DNA from: Pestalotiopsis fici W106-1
Taxonomy: Eukaryota > Ascomycota > Sordariomycetes > Amphisphaeriales > Sporocadaceae
Assembly (NCBI RefSeq): GCF_000516985.1
Contig: NW_006917091.1
Span: 2,011,498 to 2,075,497 of the forward strand
DNA length: 64,000 nt
Direction of reading: 5' to 3'
Both the position numbers and the translations under genes were made by a program. Each line of letters begins with the position of its first letter. Position 1 is the stretch's first letter. The notes under the pieces are model-generated. The model made no database searches, had not been told where the DNA came from, and saw only the letters and a program-made list of their open reading frames with translations. Shown piece by piece: positions 10,870-22,680 of the stretch.

Positions 10870-13447
10870 TCATAACACCTCGCCGATGATCTTAGCTGCT
10901 TCGCGATAGGTTTGCAGCAACTTCTCGCACTTTTCGCGCTCCTTCTTAACGCCATCGTCTTCATAGAGCAGCTCTTCGAAGAGGGCTTCCTTGTACAACT
11001 CACTAACGAGCCTGTTCTGCACCACATCTTTGCTGTGGTTGACAAGGAGGTGCATAACAGCCTTGGGTACCTGGTCTGCAATAGTCTCGCGGACAATGTT
11101 GAAGTAAGAGGAGATAAGAGCGCGAATGAGCTCCGTCTCCATGGCCTCGCGCTCTGTCAGCGCTGGCTCAACGTCCTGTCCCTCGGATGATATGTTAGCT
11201 CGTCCACACGGCTTATTGTCGATTTCAGAGTAGCAACTTACAGCTGTTCCAAAACCAAACTCAGTAGTCCTCTGGACCTCCTCGTCACGAACCAAGGAGG
11301 ATGACAAAGCCGGGCGATGGGTAGCCTTTTCTTCCACTCTCCTTATACTCTGGCTGAAAGTAGGCTCTTGGGATTGGCTTACATGACGTGGCAAGGCGCC
11401 AGGCGTACCAGCACCACCAGGTTGCTGCGGGGCGCCATCTTTGCCGAAAAAATAGGTTAGGAAGCTGTCCCGTGCACCACCCGCGAGCCTGGCCGGAGAT
11501 GCTGATCGACCATTCACTGCAGCCGCCAGTGCCCCCGCACCATTTTCCCGTATTGCGGGCGACATACTGCGTCCGGCCTTGCCGACCAACTTGCGAGAGT
11601 TGATAGTGTCTCCCTTTTCGGTGGCAGCGTCCTCGTCGTCCTCCGGGGTCTCTGTGCCGTTGGCACCGAGCTCCTTCAGACGGCGCTTTTCCCGTCGGGC
11701 TCTCTCCTCTTCAATGAGCTTCTTCCTCTCGCGTTCTTGCTTGTTGGTGACAACATGGCTCATTGCTGCTGCGGCGCCGAGGAAGTTGGGGTGATTGGTG
11801 TTGATGTAAGCCCGCTGGATAGAGATTAGGGACTCAACGTAGGACGATGCTGGCCCTAGGCGCTCCCGCAACAGATCCGAGACGACCTCTATCAGCTTGG
11901 CTTGCAACCTAGGGAACCGCGAAAGTTCGTTTGAGCCACACGTGTGGCAAATTTTGATCAGTTCTTCATAGACAAGCTCGACGCATCGCTGACTGGGCCC
12001 CTCGAGCATCTTGATTTGCGGCTTCACAAGCAGATCGAAAGCCATCTCAGGGACAAAAAGACTCGGGCGTGGACCAGTTGAGTTCCGGATAGCGGTTCTG
12101 ATATCAAGCGCCGATAGATTCGAGGTTGGATCGATGGACTCGAGAGAGCTGCCAAAGACTGAGTTGAAAATATAGTAGATACGGGCACCTCCGGATAGTT
12201 GCTTGGTAGAGATTTCGCTCGATGTACCATCGATGGAGGAAATGAACGAAGATGCGAATTTAGTCATTTGCTGCAGAATCATGGAGCCACGGTGTTCTTT
12301 GCCGCTGAATTGGTTGTCCCCGTAACTTGCTAGTTCTTGCTGCGTCTGGCCCATTAGGGTGTTGAGACGAGCCTTAATATCGGGAAGTCGTTCGCGGATA
12401 TGGACCATGAGGGTTTGATTCAGCGTCTTTGCCAAGAACTGGGTGCCACATCGGTTGGCGATGTTGCGATAGGCAGGGTGATGTTTGAAGAATTCGTTTT
12501 CTGCCTTGAGAGCTTCGTCCATGGGTTTGTTCCCCTGGATATCTTGCTGTGATCTGTTTACGACGCCGATGAAGCCCAGCTTGAGAGGATAGACACGGCC
12601 CGAGAGGATGTCCAGGGCATTAGTTCCATGGTCCATCAGATCGACCTTGGTGAGAACACCGACGGTTCTGCGACCCAAAGGATCGACATGCCTTGCAAGC
12701 TTTAGAGCTTCCGAGTTGACAAGGTCAACATTGGCTGGGGACACGGCGAGAATGATGCTGTTGGGTTTGGCAATGAATTCGGAGATGAGAGTGCGTGTCT
12801 GCTTTTCAATGTCTGCAGGCTGGTCGCCGATAGGAACTTTTGTCAGACCTGGTAGATCCACCAAGGTCAGGTTCAAGACATGGGGAGAGAAGATTTTGAG
12901 GTTGATTGGTTGCCTGACAATGCCCTTGTTACTACCGGCGACTCGATTCGTCTCGTTCTCGATCTCGCGCTTGACATCGCCAAAGTCGGTGAAGCGTCGG
13001 CTTGGAATGTGGTGAAACTCTGCCCATTCGGAGCGTCTGGCTTGGGTGGGGTTCCTGTAGGCCTCGTTCACCTCTGGCGCGGTCTCGTCATCCTCAACGT
13101 TGATGAGCTGGAGGATCAAAGGACGGCGGGTCACAATGCCACTACCGCGCGGCAGAAAATCGCGCCCAACGATGTTCTCTAGAACAGATGACTTTCCGGC
13201 CGATTGCGAGCCGACGACAACCTAGAGTGTGAATGGTGAGTGCTAATTCATTGCGACGAAGGTGAAGGGCTTGCTAGGTAGGGGCCGTGACGGTTCCCCC
13301 TTCCCTTCTTTGCCCTCGTCCTTGCCTAGTATGGGAGATGTAACGTACAATCTGAGGAAGATCCAGGCTATCAGTGCCAATGGTGTTGAAAACCAAGTCC
13401 TGCAGTTGGTTCACAATGCGAAGCAAATCGTCCCCAAGAGCTGCCAT
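10870..13447 (-). CDS. dnm1: Dynamin-related GTPase Dnm1 (organelle fission)
   Basis: Three exons, 13447-13349, 13221-11242 and 11175-10870, give 794 aa. The GTPase domain is complete: P-loop GSQSAGKSS at residues 37-45 directly after the first splice, then TRRPLILQL, DLPGLTK and TKVDLMD. The middle/stalk domain and the C-terminal GTPase effector domain (EREAMETELIRALISSYFNI) follow. The sequences SIDGTSSEIST, NSTGPRPSLFVPE and FLTYFFGK are typical of Dnm1/Drp1 rather than the vacuolar paralogue Vps1. The family assembles rings on mitochondria and peroxisomes to divide them. A variable insert B region (about residues 540-690, rich in S, A and G) separates stalk and effector domain. The last intron is 66 bp, carries no stop and keeps frame, so retention would add 22 residues. 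Confidence 0.95.
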
Positions 13448-15212
13448 GGTGGGCGTATTGACACAGACCGAGGTCGTGTCTCTGAGTTGTGTTGATAGGC
13501 TCGAGAGGGGTTTCTTTCCTTTCTTTTTTTTTTTTTTTTTTTAGTCCTTTGGTTTTGGGTGAAGACAAGAGTCGAGGCTCAGATTTTGCGAGAAGCGAAC
13601 TGCCTTTGCGGGAGGTGACGCACGTTGCAGTCAAACCTGTGCAATAAGTAAGGCAGGTAGGTCGAGTAGTAGCTGCAGATTGGTTGCAGAACAACTCAAA
13701 GCTTCGCGCGGCGCCTCGTTGGCGCTGGGCTGGCGCTGGACGGCCGGGCTGGACTGGCTGTTTTTTTTTTCTCCCTCCTTTGCCGGCTCTTCTAATAAAC
13801 TGGGCCACCCCCCCGGACACGCCAGACTCCAGGAACCGGTTTTTCGGTATTCGTTAACACAACAAGGCCCAGGCTTGCCTATTGACTTTGCGTGGCCAGG
13901 CGATGTCGAGAACGCGGGGTTCACGAGACTGAAAACGAGAGAAGAATCAATATAGGAGCGTGAATTGTTACGTTAAAAGAAAAGAAAGGGAAGGGGAAGG
14001 AGGGAAAAAAAAAAACAGAAACGTGATCTGGCGCACGTTATTTGCTTTCCTGGTACGCTGCTTGGCTGCACTCGACAAAATAAAATGCCCATTTTCATGC
14101 GCCGAACTCCACCCAAAGACGCTGGGTGTAAGAGCCTCAGAGCGATGCACTAATTTCACATCCATCATGCATGACATTGTATTTGTTATCCTCGTACACT
14201 GCTACCTGCCTTGCATCAAACGTATATAAATTATACAATATTCATCTATTCAGTGCCATCTGTGTACATTGCACTAGAGGGAGCGCCTTTCCTTCCATGG
14301 ATTTGCCATCTCTTTACCTCACCTTTTCACGCTTGAACCATTGTGCCATGGAAATGCGCACCACGCTTGATCCGAAACGGTAAGCTTCTAGGGTCGCAGG
14401 GGAATCGGAATATATGCTCTCAATCGCTGCCATGAATCAAATGTATCCAATCTACAGGACGCGGAATATACGTACATGAGTACTTTTACAAAAGGGTGCG
14501 TATGTTGTGTGTATCGAGTCGCATGAACAAAGTCGCGAGTTACATGTGCGCGCGTCATGTGCATGTAGCTTCAGCATGTACTCTGCAAGTGTAGTAGGTA
14601 CAGGGTGCGTACTGGGTTCTCAGTCATGTGTATGTATTTTCTAGAAACAACGCACATGCCTGTTTGACCACATTTGCAATGACTCTGGGCGCCAGTCATT
14701 CAAAGCTCTCGCTTATGCAATCAGCTGTGCTCTAATTGGTGGCTTGCCTACCTTGTCGACTATAGTATCTGGATGCAATTCCTGTACCATTCTCTACAAT
14801 TGTGACGAGAAAGGCTGTCTTGCCTCGCTCGAAATTCTATCTACCTACTACTACTACCACCACCACCACCACCGTTCATATCAAGAGACTTTGACAAATT
14901 GCAGCGCGTCTCCGAGTTGCGAGAGATGTGTCGCCAGCACAACGACAGGAACCCCCGCTCTGCTGACCGCCTCTCCTGCGACGAGTACAACTCATACCTG
15001 CAGCAGTAGCTCTTGCTCTCGAGGTGTCAGGATTCAGGTCAGTCTGTAGATTGTCGAGTTTGACAGACTCAACACTCAACGATGCCCCTATTTCTGAGTG
15101 GATTTTTGCGATCCAGATATGCTATCCATGAGGTATTTTTTTCTTCTCCCCCAACTCGGCGTGACAACAAGCCATACAAGTGTAGCTGCTAGATATGTTT
15201 GCTTGATTTTCC
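13448..15212. other. Intergenic, DNM1 leader and further spacer
   Basis: The DNM1 5' leader includes a 20-nt T-run at about 13523-13542 on the + strand (A-run on the sense strand). A (CCA)n tract lies near 14857-14873. Short frames occur, but none has family features or plausible codon use. No tRNA or snRNA was seen. Confidence 0.6.
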
Positions 15213-16226
15213 TTATCTATTATCGCGAATATGTGACAATATCTGCCGCAACCTCATGAGGGCCTTGGTCTCAGATGGACCTGAGTCACCTTCGTGCTTT
15301 TGGATTTTCCGCGCCTCCTCTCTGGCCTCCTGCACCAACGACCCGAGATCTCCCCAGACCTCGTCGGTGTATCGAGACAGGACATCGCCCCACTGGTCTG
15401 CCCAGATTTCGCTTGCTTCCAACGTGTCCGATGTGCCTAGGTGCCCTGACAGCTCATTGTATCCCCAACCCGATGAGCCATTGGATATATACTCGGGGAC
15501 AAAATTGAGTATATTGGACCAATCTGACGCTTGCTTGCCGGCCTCATCCGCGTTGCTGCCTTCTCCAAAGAGCGCCTGCTTCAGGCGCAATTCCTGTGGC
15601 TTCGAGAGGGGAATTACTGGATCCATGAGCATTACTTCATCATAACCGGCATCTAGCAGCTTCACAACCTCGAGGCCATCGCTATCTGCGAGCCGATGGC
15701 TGGCGTCCGACTGTGACTGGAAAACCGTCCCCTCACGATTTAGGGAATCGCACACGAGTCTGTTAGGCACATTCTCTGGCACATTTTCTGATACGGCAGA
15801 CGAATCCACGCCGTCAAGAAATTGTGCAAATGCGGCCTCTTCACGCTGAATGTGGCCCTGAACTTGCGCTGATCGTATGCTGTCCCCAGAACTTGCACTC
15901 GTTTGTCGCTTCGAGTTCGATGTTTCCCCCAAAGCTGTACCAAGCCCTGTGTTGGAAGCAGGCCCTGCTTTGATCGTAGGACTCCCTAGAGCACCAATGT
16001 CTGGCGTAGTCAAGAGGCTGCTCCCCAATGCCAGAGTTGAAGTTGTGAACCGTGACAAGATTGATGCGTCTGTAGGTTGCACCTTCTCGACAGATCCGCC
16101 AACATTGGCTTGATCATTTTGTGCACTAGAATTGCAGGTAGGTGCCTCTTTTGCCTTTCCTTTTTGTTCATGGCCGTCGTGAACCTGGTCAGCCGGTTGG
16201 GACTTGTCTGGCTCGCTACCTTTCAT
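15213..16226 (-). CDS. Conserved fungal protein of unknown function
   Basis: A single uninterrupted frame of 337 aa starts MKGSEPDKSQ. The N-terminal ~140 residues are low-complexity and polar but hold a short hydrophobic run, SRFTTSTLALGSSLLTTP. A conserved-looking patch FAQFLDGVDS follows. The C-terminal third is the best structured: WADQWGDVLSRYTDEVWGDL, then a basic-acidic helix VQEAREEARKIQ and LMRLRQILSHI. I believe similar proteins with an FLDG patch and an RYTDEVWGDL box occur across filamentous ascomycetes, but I know no function. No signal peptide, clear membrane span or catalytic motif is visible. The gene is isolated, with long spacers on both sides. A short intron in the N-terminal part cannot be excluded. 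Confidence 0.75.
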   Translation of the reverse strand: MKGSEPDKSQPADQVHDGHEQKGKAKEAPTCNSSAQNDQANVGGSVEKVQPTDASILSRFTTSTLALGSSLLTTPDIGALGSPTIKAGPASNTGLGTALGETSNSKRQTSASSGDSIRSAQVQGHIQREEAAFAQFLDGVDSSAVSENVPENVPNRLVCDSLNREGTVFQSQSDASHRLADSDGLEVVKLLDAGYDEVMLMDPVIPLSKPQELRLKQALFGEGSNADEAGKQASDWSNILNFVPEYISNGSSGWGYNELSGHLGTSDTLEASEIWADQWGDVLSRYTDEVWGDLGSLVQEAREEARKIQKHEGDSGPSETKALMRLRQILSHIRDNR

Positions 16227-19200
16227 ATTGTCTCAATTTATGCTCACAGCAGATTGTCTATTTCGAAGATTGCCTGCAACAACCAGCAGTGGTCTTCAAG
16301 TTGGAAATCATGTACGGAGTGATGTTTATACGCAAAGTAAATAAAGATGACAGAATAGGGATGCGACAAACTTTGAAGAAGATCGGGCGTGGTCAAAAAG
16401 TGTTGCACCGTCCGCCAAAGCGGCGTCGGTACCTACATAGTACATACCTACCTAATTGCCACGGCCCGGGTAACCTCGGAAGCTCACATCCTGTCTGCCT
16501 CATGCTGCTCGTGATTGTGGTCCTCAATGAGGAAAGCATTTGATGCTGCAAACTTTAGGGCATACTTTAGTTGAAATTATATATAACAGAGGGAGATAGT
16601 AGATATAATTGAAACGCAAAAGCACATTTCGATGCCCACTGTTCAAGACGTTTTGTTTCGTTTCTTGATGGCGAAGGCTCGAGACCAAGATACCTAGGTA
16701 GAAGTATTGTAACATGTGATTCAATAGAGGAATGTGATGGATGATCAAGGTACCGTGGGGTTATTTTAGAACCCCGGTTATCTGGCCAAATCAGTGCAAG
16801 CATTGGGATAAACCACCTGTCTGTGACTGTGCAATATTCAGCTATGTACGATATACTTCCTACAAAGTACTATGAATTCAGTATTGTGTAAGCATCCCCC
16901 CGGGAAGCTTTAGCGATGATGACAACATGTCCAATAATTGTTGTTCACTGCTGGAACATTTTCTTCCGGGCTTTGAACAACAAGACAAAGTGCGTGAGAC
17001 AGTGCAAGGTGCATGTGGTGTATGTCTCTAATTTTCTTGACCTATATACAATTCCAATTGGCAGCCATGGGCTCTTCGTACAACATTATATGGGGGGACC
17101 ATTCCGCATCTGACGAGTCAAGCGAGTTGAAACAAGAGCATTGCTTATTAAAGGAGAGTCAAAAGTGACCGAGTCTGCTGTCGGCACACAAAGCGATTGA
17201 GGGAGGTTTAAGAGGATAACTCGATTACAACCGCGTTTAAAGGACAAACAAAGCTCGAAGAACTTCAAGCACAATCTGGAACCTCTAGTGAAATACAAAG
17301 GATATATCCAGCACGAAGGGTTTAAGTATACCTGGAGTTCGAGAACCACCATCAACCTTTGCATGCAAAGGAATATTGGAAACTGGACACAAATATTTCG
17401 ACGAAGCACAAGACGTAGGTGAGTAGTTCACCTGGGTGGCTTCCAAGGTTTGAGAATCATGGTGACTGAAACCCCACCTTTTAATAGGTGGTTATGTCAT
17501 TTCCTCTTTCCCAAAATGTGAAGCGGAATTAGCCCCCCCCAAGGCGAGGTAGTGTAATTCGAATCGTCGCCCTCCAGAGCTTCCCACGGAAGAGCAAAGC
17601 CCCTCTATCGGACCGGCTCGCTCTAATAACCAACACGGTGTGATGGGCCATGGCAGCGTGCTTGAAAAAGAAAGAAAAAAGAGTTTCGTTTTAGGACTGC
17701 ACTGACGACAGTCTCGTCAATTCGAATGTAGGTAGCGTAGATCTTGGCTCTACCCAACAGACAGATAGATGTCTTCGGGCAGACATGGAGAAGGACAAAG
17801 GCCTGGTCTGATCTGGAAAGCACTAGGTCGACCTTCCTCCAGTCGGCTTGTATATACTTCGTACTTACCGACGTACATCCATATACCTAGGTATTTACGA
17901 AATATCGCTGTGCATGGATATGGCATCGGCAGACAGCTTGTGTGATTTGTTCCAGGGAGTAGTGGTTTTTTGAGCTCCATGGTGAATGCTACGTTCTGGT
18001 TTGTACAATTACTGTGATACATGATATTTGGCGGCGAGATCCTTCAGCGGGTGGACGAAAGAAAGTCGGAATCACTCCGTATTGCGTAGCTATACTAAAG
18101 TAGAGGTGCTGTGTAGTACTGTAATATATACCTAGTAATATAACCGTCCCGTGTTCAATGCGCTGTACTCTCTACCGCAGGTATGTAGCGTATCTTGTTC
18201 TCCCCCTAGCAGCGCGTCAAACGCATGAAGGTCAAGTTGTGTGTATCGAGGCCTACCCAGGTAATTGATCAGTACAGGTGAATGTCGATATCATCCACCC
18301 AGCTATTATGTACAATGCACATGCTGCTAATTGGCTTACACTACATAAATTTGAAGAATTTGCCTACACCTCCAAAACCCCGCGGGCTCCAGTATTTATT
18401 CTAGCACAATGGATACCTACCTACATTTGATGTATGTATGTACGGGTTCTGGGCGCGGAAGGCCCAGCAGTTATTGCTGTGTGGTGACTGGTCTACTTCG
18501 TACAATAGTACATTAGGTAGAGAGCTAGCTATCGCTCTCTAGTACCTACTCAATCCGGACAGCAAGAAATCTGCACGTCTTTGTTTGTGATTCCGCTATC
18601 TTGCACAAGAAAATCGTGTCTTCACGCCACAATACACATTGGAAACATAGCAAATGTTGGAAAACGACGACTTACCTAACCAGACTCTACTCAAGCGCTG
18701 AAGGTTTTTACTGACGCCCATTTGGCCAAAGCAAGCAAGCCAGCGAGTGTGTAAGCCATCTTAGTCAACCGTTTTGAGCTGCACTTTCGTATTGGGCAGC
18801 CATTTTCCCCCTCTTATCCCCCCAAAAGAGGAGGAGCTTCAGCTTGTCCCTCTCTTCTACTCTCTCCACCACAAAAGGGAGTACTGCGTCTTTTGCCTCT
18901 CACTGACTCTGCTAAACCAAACCTACCTTAAAACCCCCTGTACACAGCCAGAAGGTGTGTGTGGGAGAGAAAGCGAAAAGAAAGAGAAAGAAAGACTAAT
19001 CCATTGGCAAGCAGGCAGACCAAGTCTGCAGCTCAGGTAACCATAATAATTCACTTATTTCAAGTGCCCTACTCTACTCAAACCTGCCTATTCCACCCTC
19101 TCGTCCACCTAATCTACATCCATCAATTACCCTGACTTTGCCTCACCTGCACTAGGTACGTTGACCTACCAGGTACCTACCGCCCACCTAGTGCTGTCCA

Positions 19201-19671
19201 CCTACCTACCTACCTACCTAACCTACCTACGTTGCCTACCTACCTACCTGGACTTGAACTGACACGGCACCCAACGCAGCCGCACTTGCTGAGCACCACC
19301 CACTGTACCCGCCAAACCAAACAGAGTACCTAGATCCACCTCACCACCAACTTCACCACATACGACATCGGATCCTCGCACCACGCCCCGACCAACAACA
19401 TCCTCCAGCTTTCTGCATCCCACCACCCGCGCCGCCGTATCGTCCATCTTGCCGCCATATTGCTAACCAACTCCTCGATCAGCCCGCCGTCGTGCCTCAC
19501 TCCCGCTCGCATCTTTTGGTTTTGACTCTTGACCGACATCAGCTCGCCCCGCGTGACGACCCGACAAGAAAGCTTCCACTTCTTGCTCAGCTTACCCACC
19601 TTCCACCACCAAGACCCGATCGCTCGCATCCCAAGACCAGCAACCAATCTACCCCAGCCATAGCCACGACC
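16227..19671. other. Long gene-poor spacer and PP2A-B leader
   Basis: About 3.4 kb without a supported gene. It contains many GTACCTAC-type words (16430-16455, 18411-18425), AT-rich stretches, and near the right end a CT-rich, CACC-rich segment (18780-19670) that is probably the promoter and 5' leader of the PP2A subunit gene. Frames on both strands are short or of odd composition. Confidence 0.55.
19141..19252. repeat. Dense TACC tetranucleotide array
   Basis: Imperfect (CTAC/TACC)n runs, the longest about 19198-19250, interrupted by GTTGC. They lie about 420 bp upstream of the PP2A B-subunit start codon. The same word is scattered in other spacers of the window. Confidence 0.85.
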
Positions 19672-21518
19672 ATGGTGGATGTAGACTCGAACTCTCCCAC
19701 GTGGAAGTTCACCCAGTAAGTCAGCTTCCGCTACCTCCGTCTCGCCGCTTACCCGCTATGATACTGATCCTCTCTCCTCCCCAGGTGTTTTGGTGACAAG
19801 GGCGATGTGGAGGACATCACAGAAGGTATGCCGCATCTGACGGCGCATTGGTTGGGCCAAGGTCGTGACATGCCATGTGCATTTCACACCTCGGCTTCCG
19901 CTTGGCCGTGTTCTTCTCACACAGACTCAAAACCCTTCATCTGCCAGTATAGCCAGCTAACCCAGAGCCTCCTCAGCGGACATTATCTCGACTGTGGAAT
20001 TTGACCACACGGGTAATTACCTCGCCACCGGAGACAAGGGCGGTCGTGTCGTGCTATTTGAGAGAAATGAGACGGTTAGTTGCACAAATATCAACATCGG
20101 CAGGGCTTGTGGGAAATGGCTGACAGATGGCAGAAAAAAACTTGCGAATACAAGTTCCACACCGAGTTCCAATCGCACGAGCCAGAGTTCGACTATCTAA
20201 AGTCACTGGAAATCGAGGAGAAGATCAACAAGATCAAATGGTGCCGTCGGCAGAATGCTTCACATTATCTGCTGTCCACAAATGACAAGACGATCAAGCT
20301 GTGGAAGGTATTCGAAAAGTCGCTCAAGGTTGTGGCGGAGAACAATTTGTCTCATGATCTGACGCCTGGAAACGCGATGGGAGTCGGGGGAGGTGCACCA
20401 AGGGTCAGCCCCAATGCATCCCATTTCAAGTCTCCCATTGACTTGAAGCTCCCTCGTCTGACACACCACGATACCGTCGTGGCAGCCGTTCCTCGGCGCA
20501 CGTATGCCAATGCCCACGCCTACCATATCAACAGCATCTCGGTGAACAGCGACGGCGAGACCTTCATCAGCAGTGATGATCTGAGGATCAACCTGTGGAA
20601 CTTGAACATCCAGGATCAGAGCTTCAACATTGTGGACATCAAACCGGCAAATATGGAGGAGCTGACCGAGGTCATCACGGCAGCAGAGTTTCACCCAATG
20701 AGTTGCAACTGGTTCATGTACGCCAGCTCCAAAGGCACAATCAAGCTCGCAGACATGCGCGAAAGCGCCCTTTGCGATCAACACGCCAAAAGTATGTTTC
20801 CCTTTGCAACAATGGACGGCGGTGAACTAATCGATTTCGTACTTGACAGTGTTCGAGCAAGAGGAGGATCCTTCGTCAAGGTCCTTCTTCTCCGAGATCA
20901 TATCGTCGATTTCCGACGTCCGCTTTTCTCACGATGGCCGGTATATCCTGTCACGCGACTATCTGACGGTCAAGATCTGGGACGTCAATATGGAGCGCCA
21001 GCCAGTCAAAACCATTCCCATCCACGAGCATCTTAGGCCTAGGCTTTGTGACACATATGAGAACGATAGTATCTTCGACAAATTTGAAGTCGTCTTCTCT
21101 GGAGATGCCAAGAACGTGATGACGGGTAGTTACAACAACAACTTCATGATCTACCCGTCGGACCCCGAAAAGGAGACGGAAGTCGTGCTGCAAGCCGACA
21201 AGTCCGCATTCAAGGCAAAGAAGGTAGGCGTGGCAACACCGATCAACTCGTCAGGCAATCCTGCAACAAACGGCGGCAAGAAGGGCGGATCCCGTGCTGG
21301 CAGCCCCGCCGGAGCTGGTCAAGGGCAGCGGATGCGTAAGGAGACGGACGCCGACCAGATCGATTTTAACAAGAAGATACTGCACATGAGCTGGCACCCT
21401 TACGAGGACAGCATCGCCATTGCTGCTACAAACAACGTGAGTAACGATTATTTCTGCTGTAGACTGTAATTGGCTCTTTGCTAACAGATGGTAGCTCTTT
21501 GTCTTTTCGGCACTGTAG
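19672..21518 (+). CDS. Protein phosphatase 2A B55 regulatory subunit
   Basis: Six exons are inferred: 19672-19715, 19785-19825, 19977-20074, 20134-20791, 20850-21436 and 21495-21518, giving 483 aa. The protein is a WD40 beta-propeller of the B55/Cdc55 type. It starts with [20 protein letters not shown], then [74 protein letters not shown] and [19 protein letters not shown], and closes NNLFVFSAL. The family targets the PP2A core enzyme to substrates in mitotic exit, septation and morphogenesis. The last exon is only 24 nt; it restores the blade-closing strand and was chosen because the frame continuing from exon 5 otherwise hits a stop after DYFCCRL. A polar insert ([16 protein letters not shown]) near residue 425 is a usual fungal variable loop. 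Confidence 0.92.
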
Positions 21519-22541
21519 AGGTCAGCAGGACTATCAACATATTGCCGCTTTCTCCGATGACTTCTGAAGTGGAAGCCTGCCAGGGGACTGGACTACTGGG
21601 GAAAGGGGAAAGTGACTCTGGGTCTGAGGCCTACGATCAGGAGTCCTGCTGTGGTGTCAATGGGGGCCTCCTGAAGCGTGCTTGGAAGAACTGAGATTGG
21701 CGTGGGAAACAATCAGCTGTCTCTAGACTATAACGACTGCATATGTCACAGCCATGGCTGACGGCAACGTGGGCGTCATCGTGGTTATGCGGTACTGAAC
21801 GCGCACAGAAGACTAGAGACATTCTTTGAAGCTACCGGATGGCAGCAGAGGCTTCACGGGAGAGTCGTGGGTCGATCATTCGGTCACGTCTGCGGTCAAA
21901 GTCGTGTCTCTGGTACTTGCGCGGCTGGCAAAGGGAGGACGCAAGCGGCAGTCGCATCACGAATGGCATAGATATTACATACAGACTCAAGGCGCCTCAG
22001 AGATGACCATAATTAAGGAAAGCAAATTCGTAAAATTTTATACATTAAAAAAAAACGGCACCATTTATTTGCTCACAGTGCCACCACGGGCTATTAACAA
22101 AGTTGCGACGTCGTTATTATTAGAAACCGATAACCTTTCTTTCCCAGAAATCCACGTATCATTCCAGGTCGACCTGTTTAGATTGATGAGTCGCCGGATT
22201 GGGTATGTACCTACGTAGTCGGGCAACTTTGGAGCCTCTTGTTTCCACTCGAGGGTTGACTCTAGATATCAATCCGTCTTTCTATGGTGCATACATAATT
22301 TGTATGAGGGAGCCAATATCTACAGGCATTTGAGCATGTAAATACATATTACCAGTCCTTGAGTTTACGACCCGAACCTTCATCATCATAAACTAGGAGC
22401 TGAAAACCAGAACACAGAGCCGGTTCACATTCGTATGGCGGGATCCTGTAAGTAATATAGGGAACATATAAAGTAGGTATCGTGCACACTACATACATGC
22501 CTGCTGCGATCACTGTACGTACAGTATTATACATATCAGTC
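21519..22541. other. 3' flank of PP2A-B with an AT-rich island
   Basis: Probable 3' UTR, then an AT-rich patch (about 22005-22140) inside a 130-codon open frame (21826-22218, +). That frame resembles no family I know, and its composition changes sharply in the middle. I do not call it a gene. Confidence 0.5.
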
Positions 22542-22672
22542 NCCAAAAGGGGGGGGGGGGGGGGGGGTNTCANNNNNNNNNNNNNNNNNNNNNNNNNNNN
22601 NNNNNNNNNNNNNNNNNNNNNNNNNNNNNNNNNNNNNNNNNNNNNNNNNNNNNNNNNNNNNNNNNNNNNNNN
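22542..22672. other. Assembly gap with poly-G flanks
   Basis: Single N at 22542 and 22569, then a block of N from 22574 to 22672, bordered by G-runs on both sides (22549-22567 and 22673-22681). The near-round N length suggests a placeholder of unknown true size. The homopolymer flanks look like low-quality read ends. Confidence 0.95.
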
Positions 22673-22680
22673 GGGGGGGG

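Noticed and set aside
14744..15049. 101-codon Cys/Thr/Ser-rich frame that could suggest a small secreted protein
   Set aside because: No signal peptide is present and the frame runs through a CCA/CTA microsatellite; cysteine spacing is irregular.
17260..17400. Plus-strand reading LVKYKGYIQHEGFKYTW, faintly like a retroelement chromodomain
   Set aside because: Only the few residues VKYKGY fit; the rest of a chromodomain and any integrase or reverse transcriptase sequence are absent nearby, so chance similarity is more likely.
19348..19375. CACATACGACATCGG, briefly considered as the start of a dispersed 5S rRNA gene
   Set aside because: The similarity ends after about nine bases; none of the later 5S internal control regions follow.
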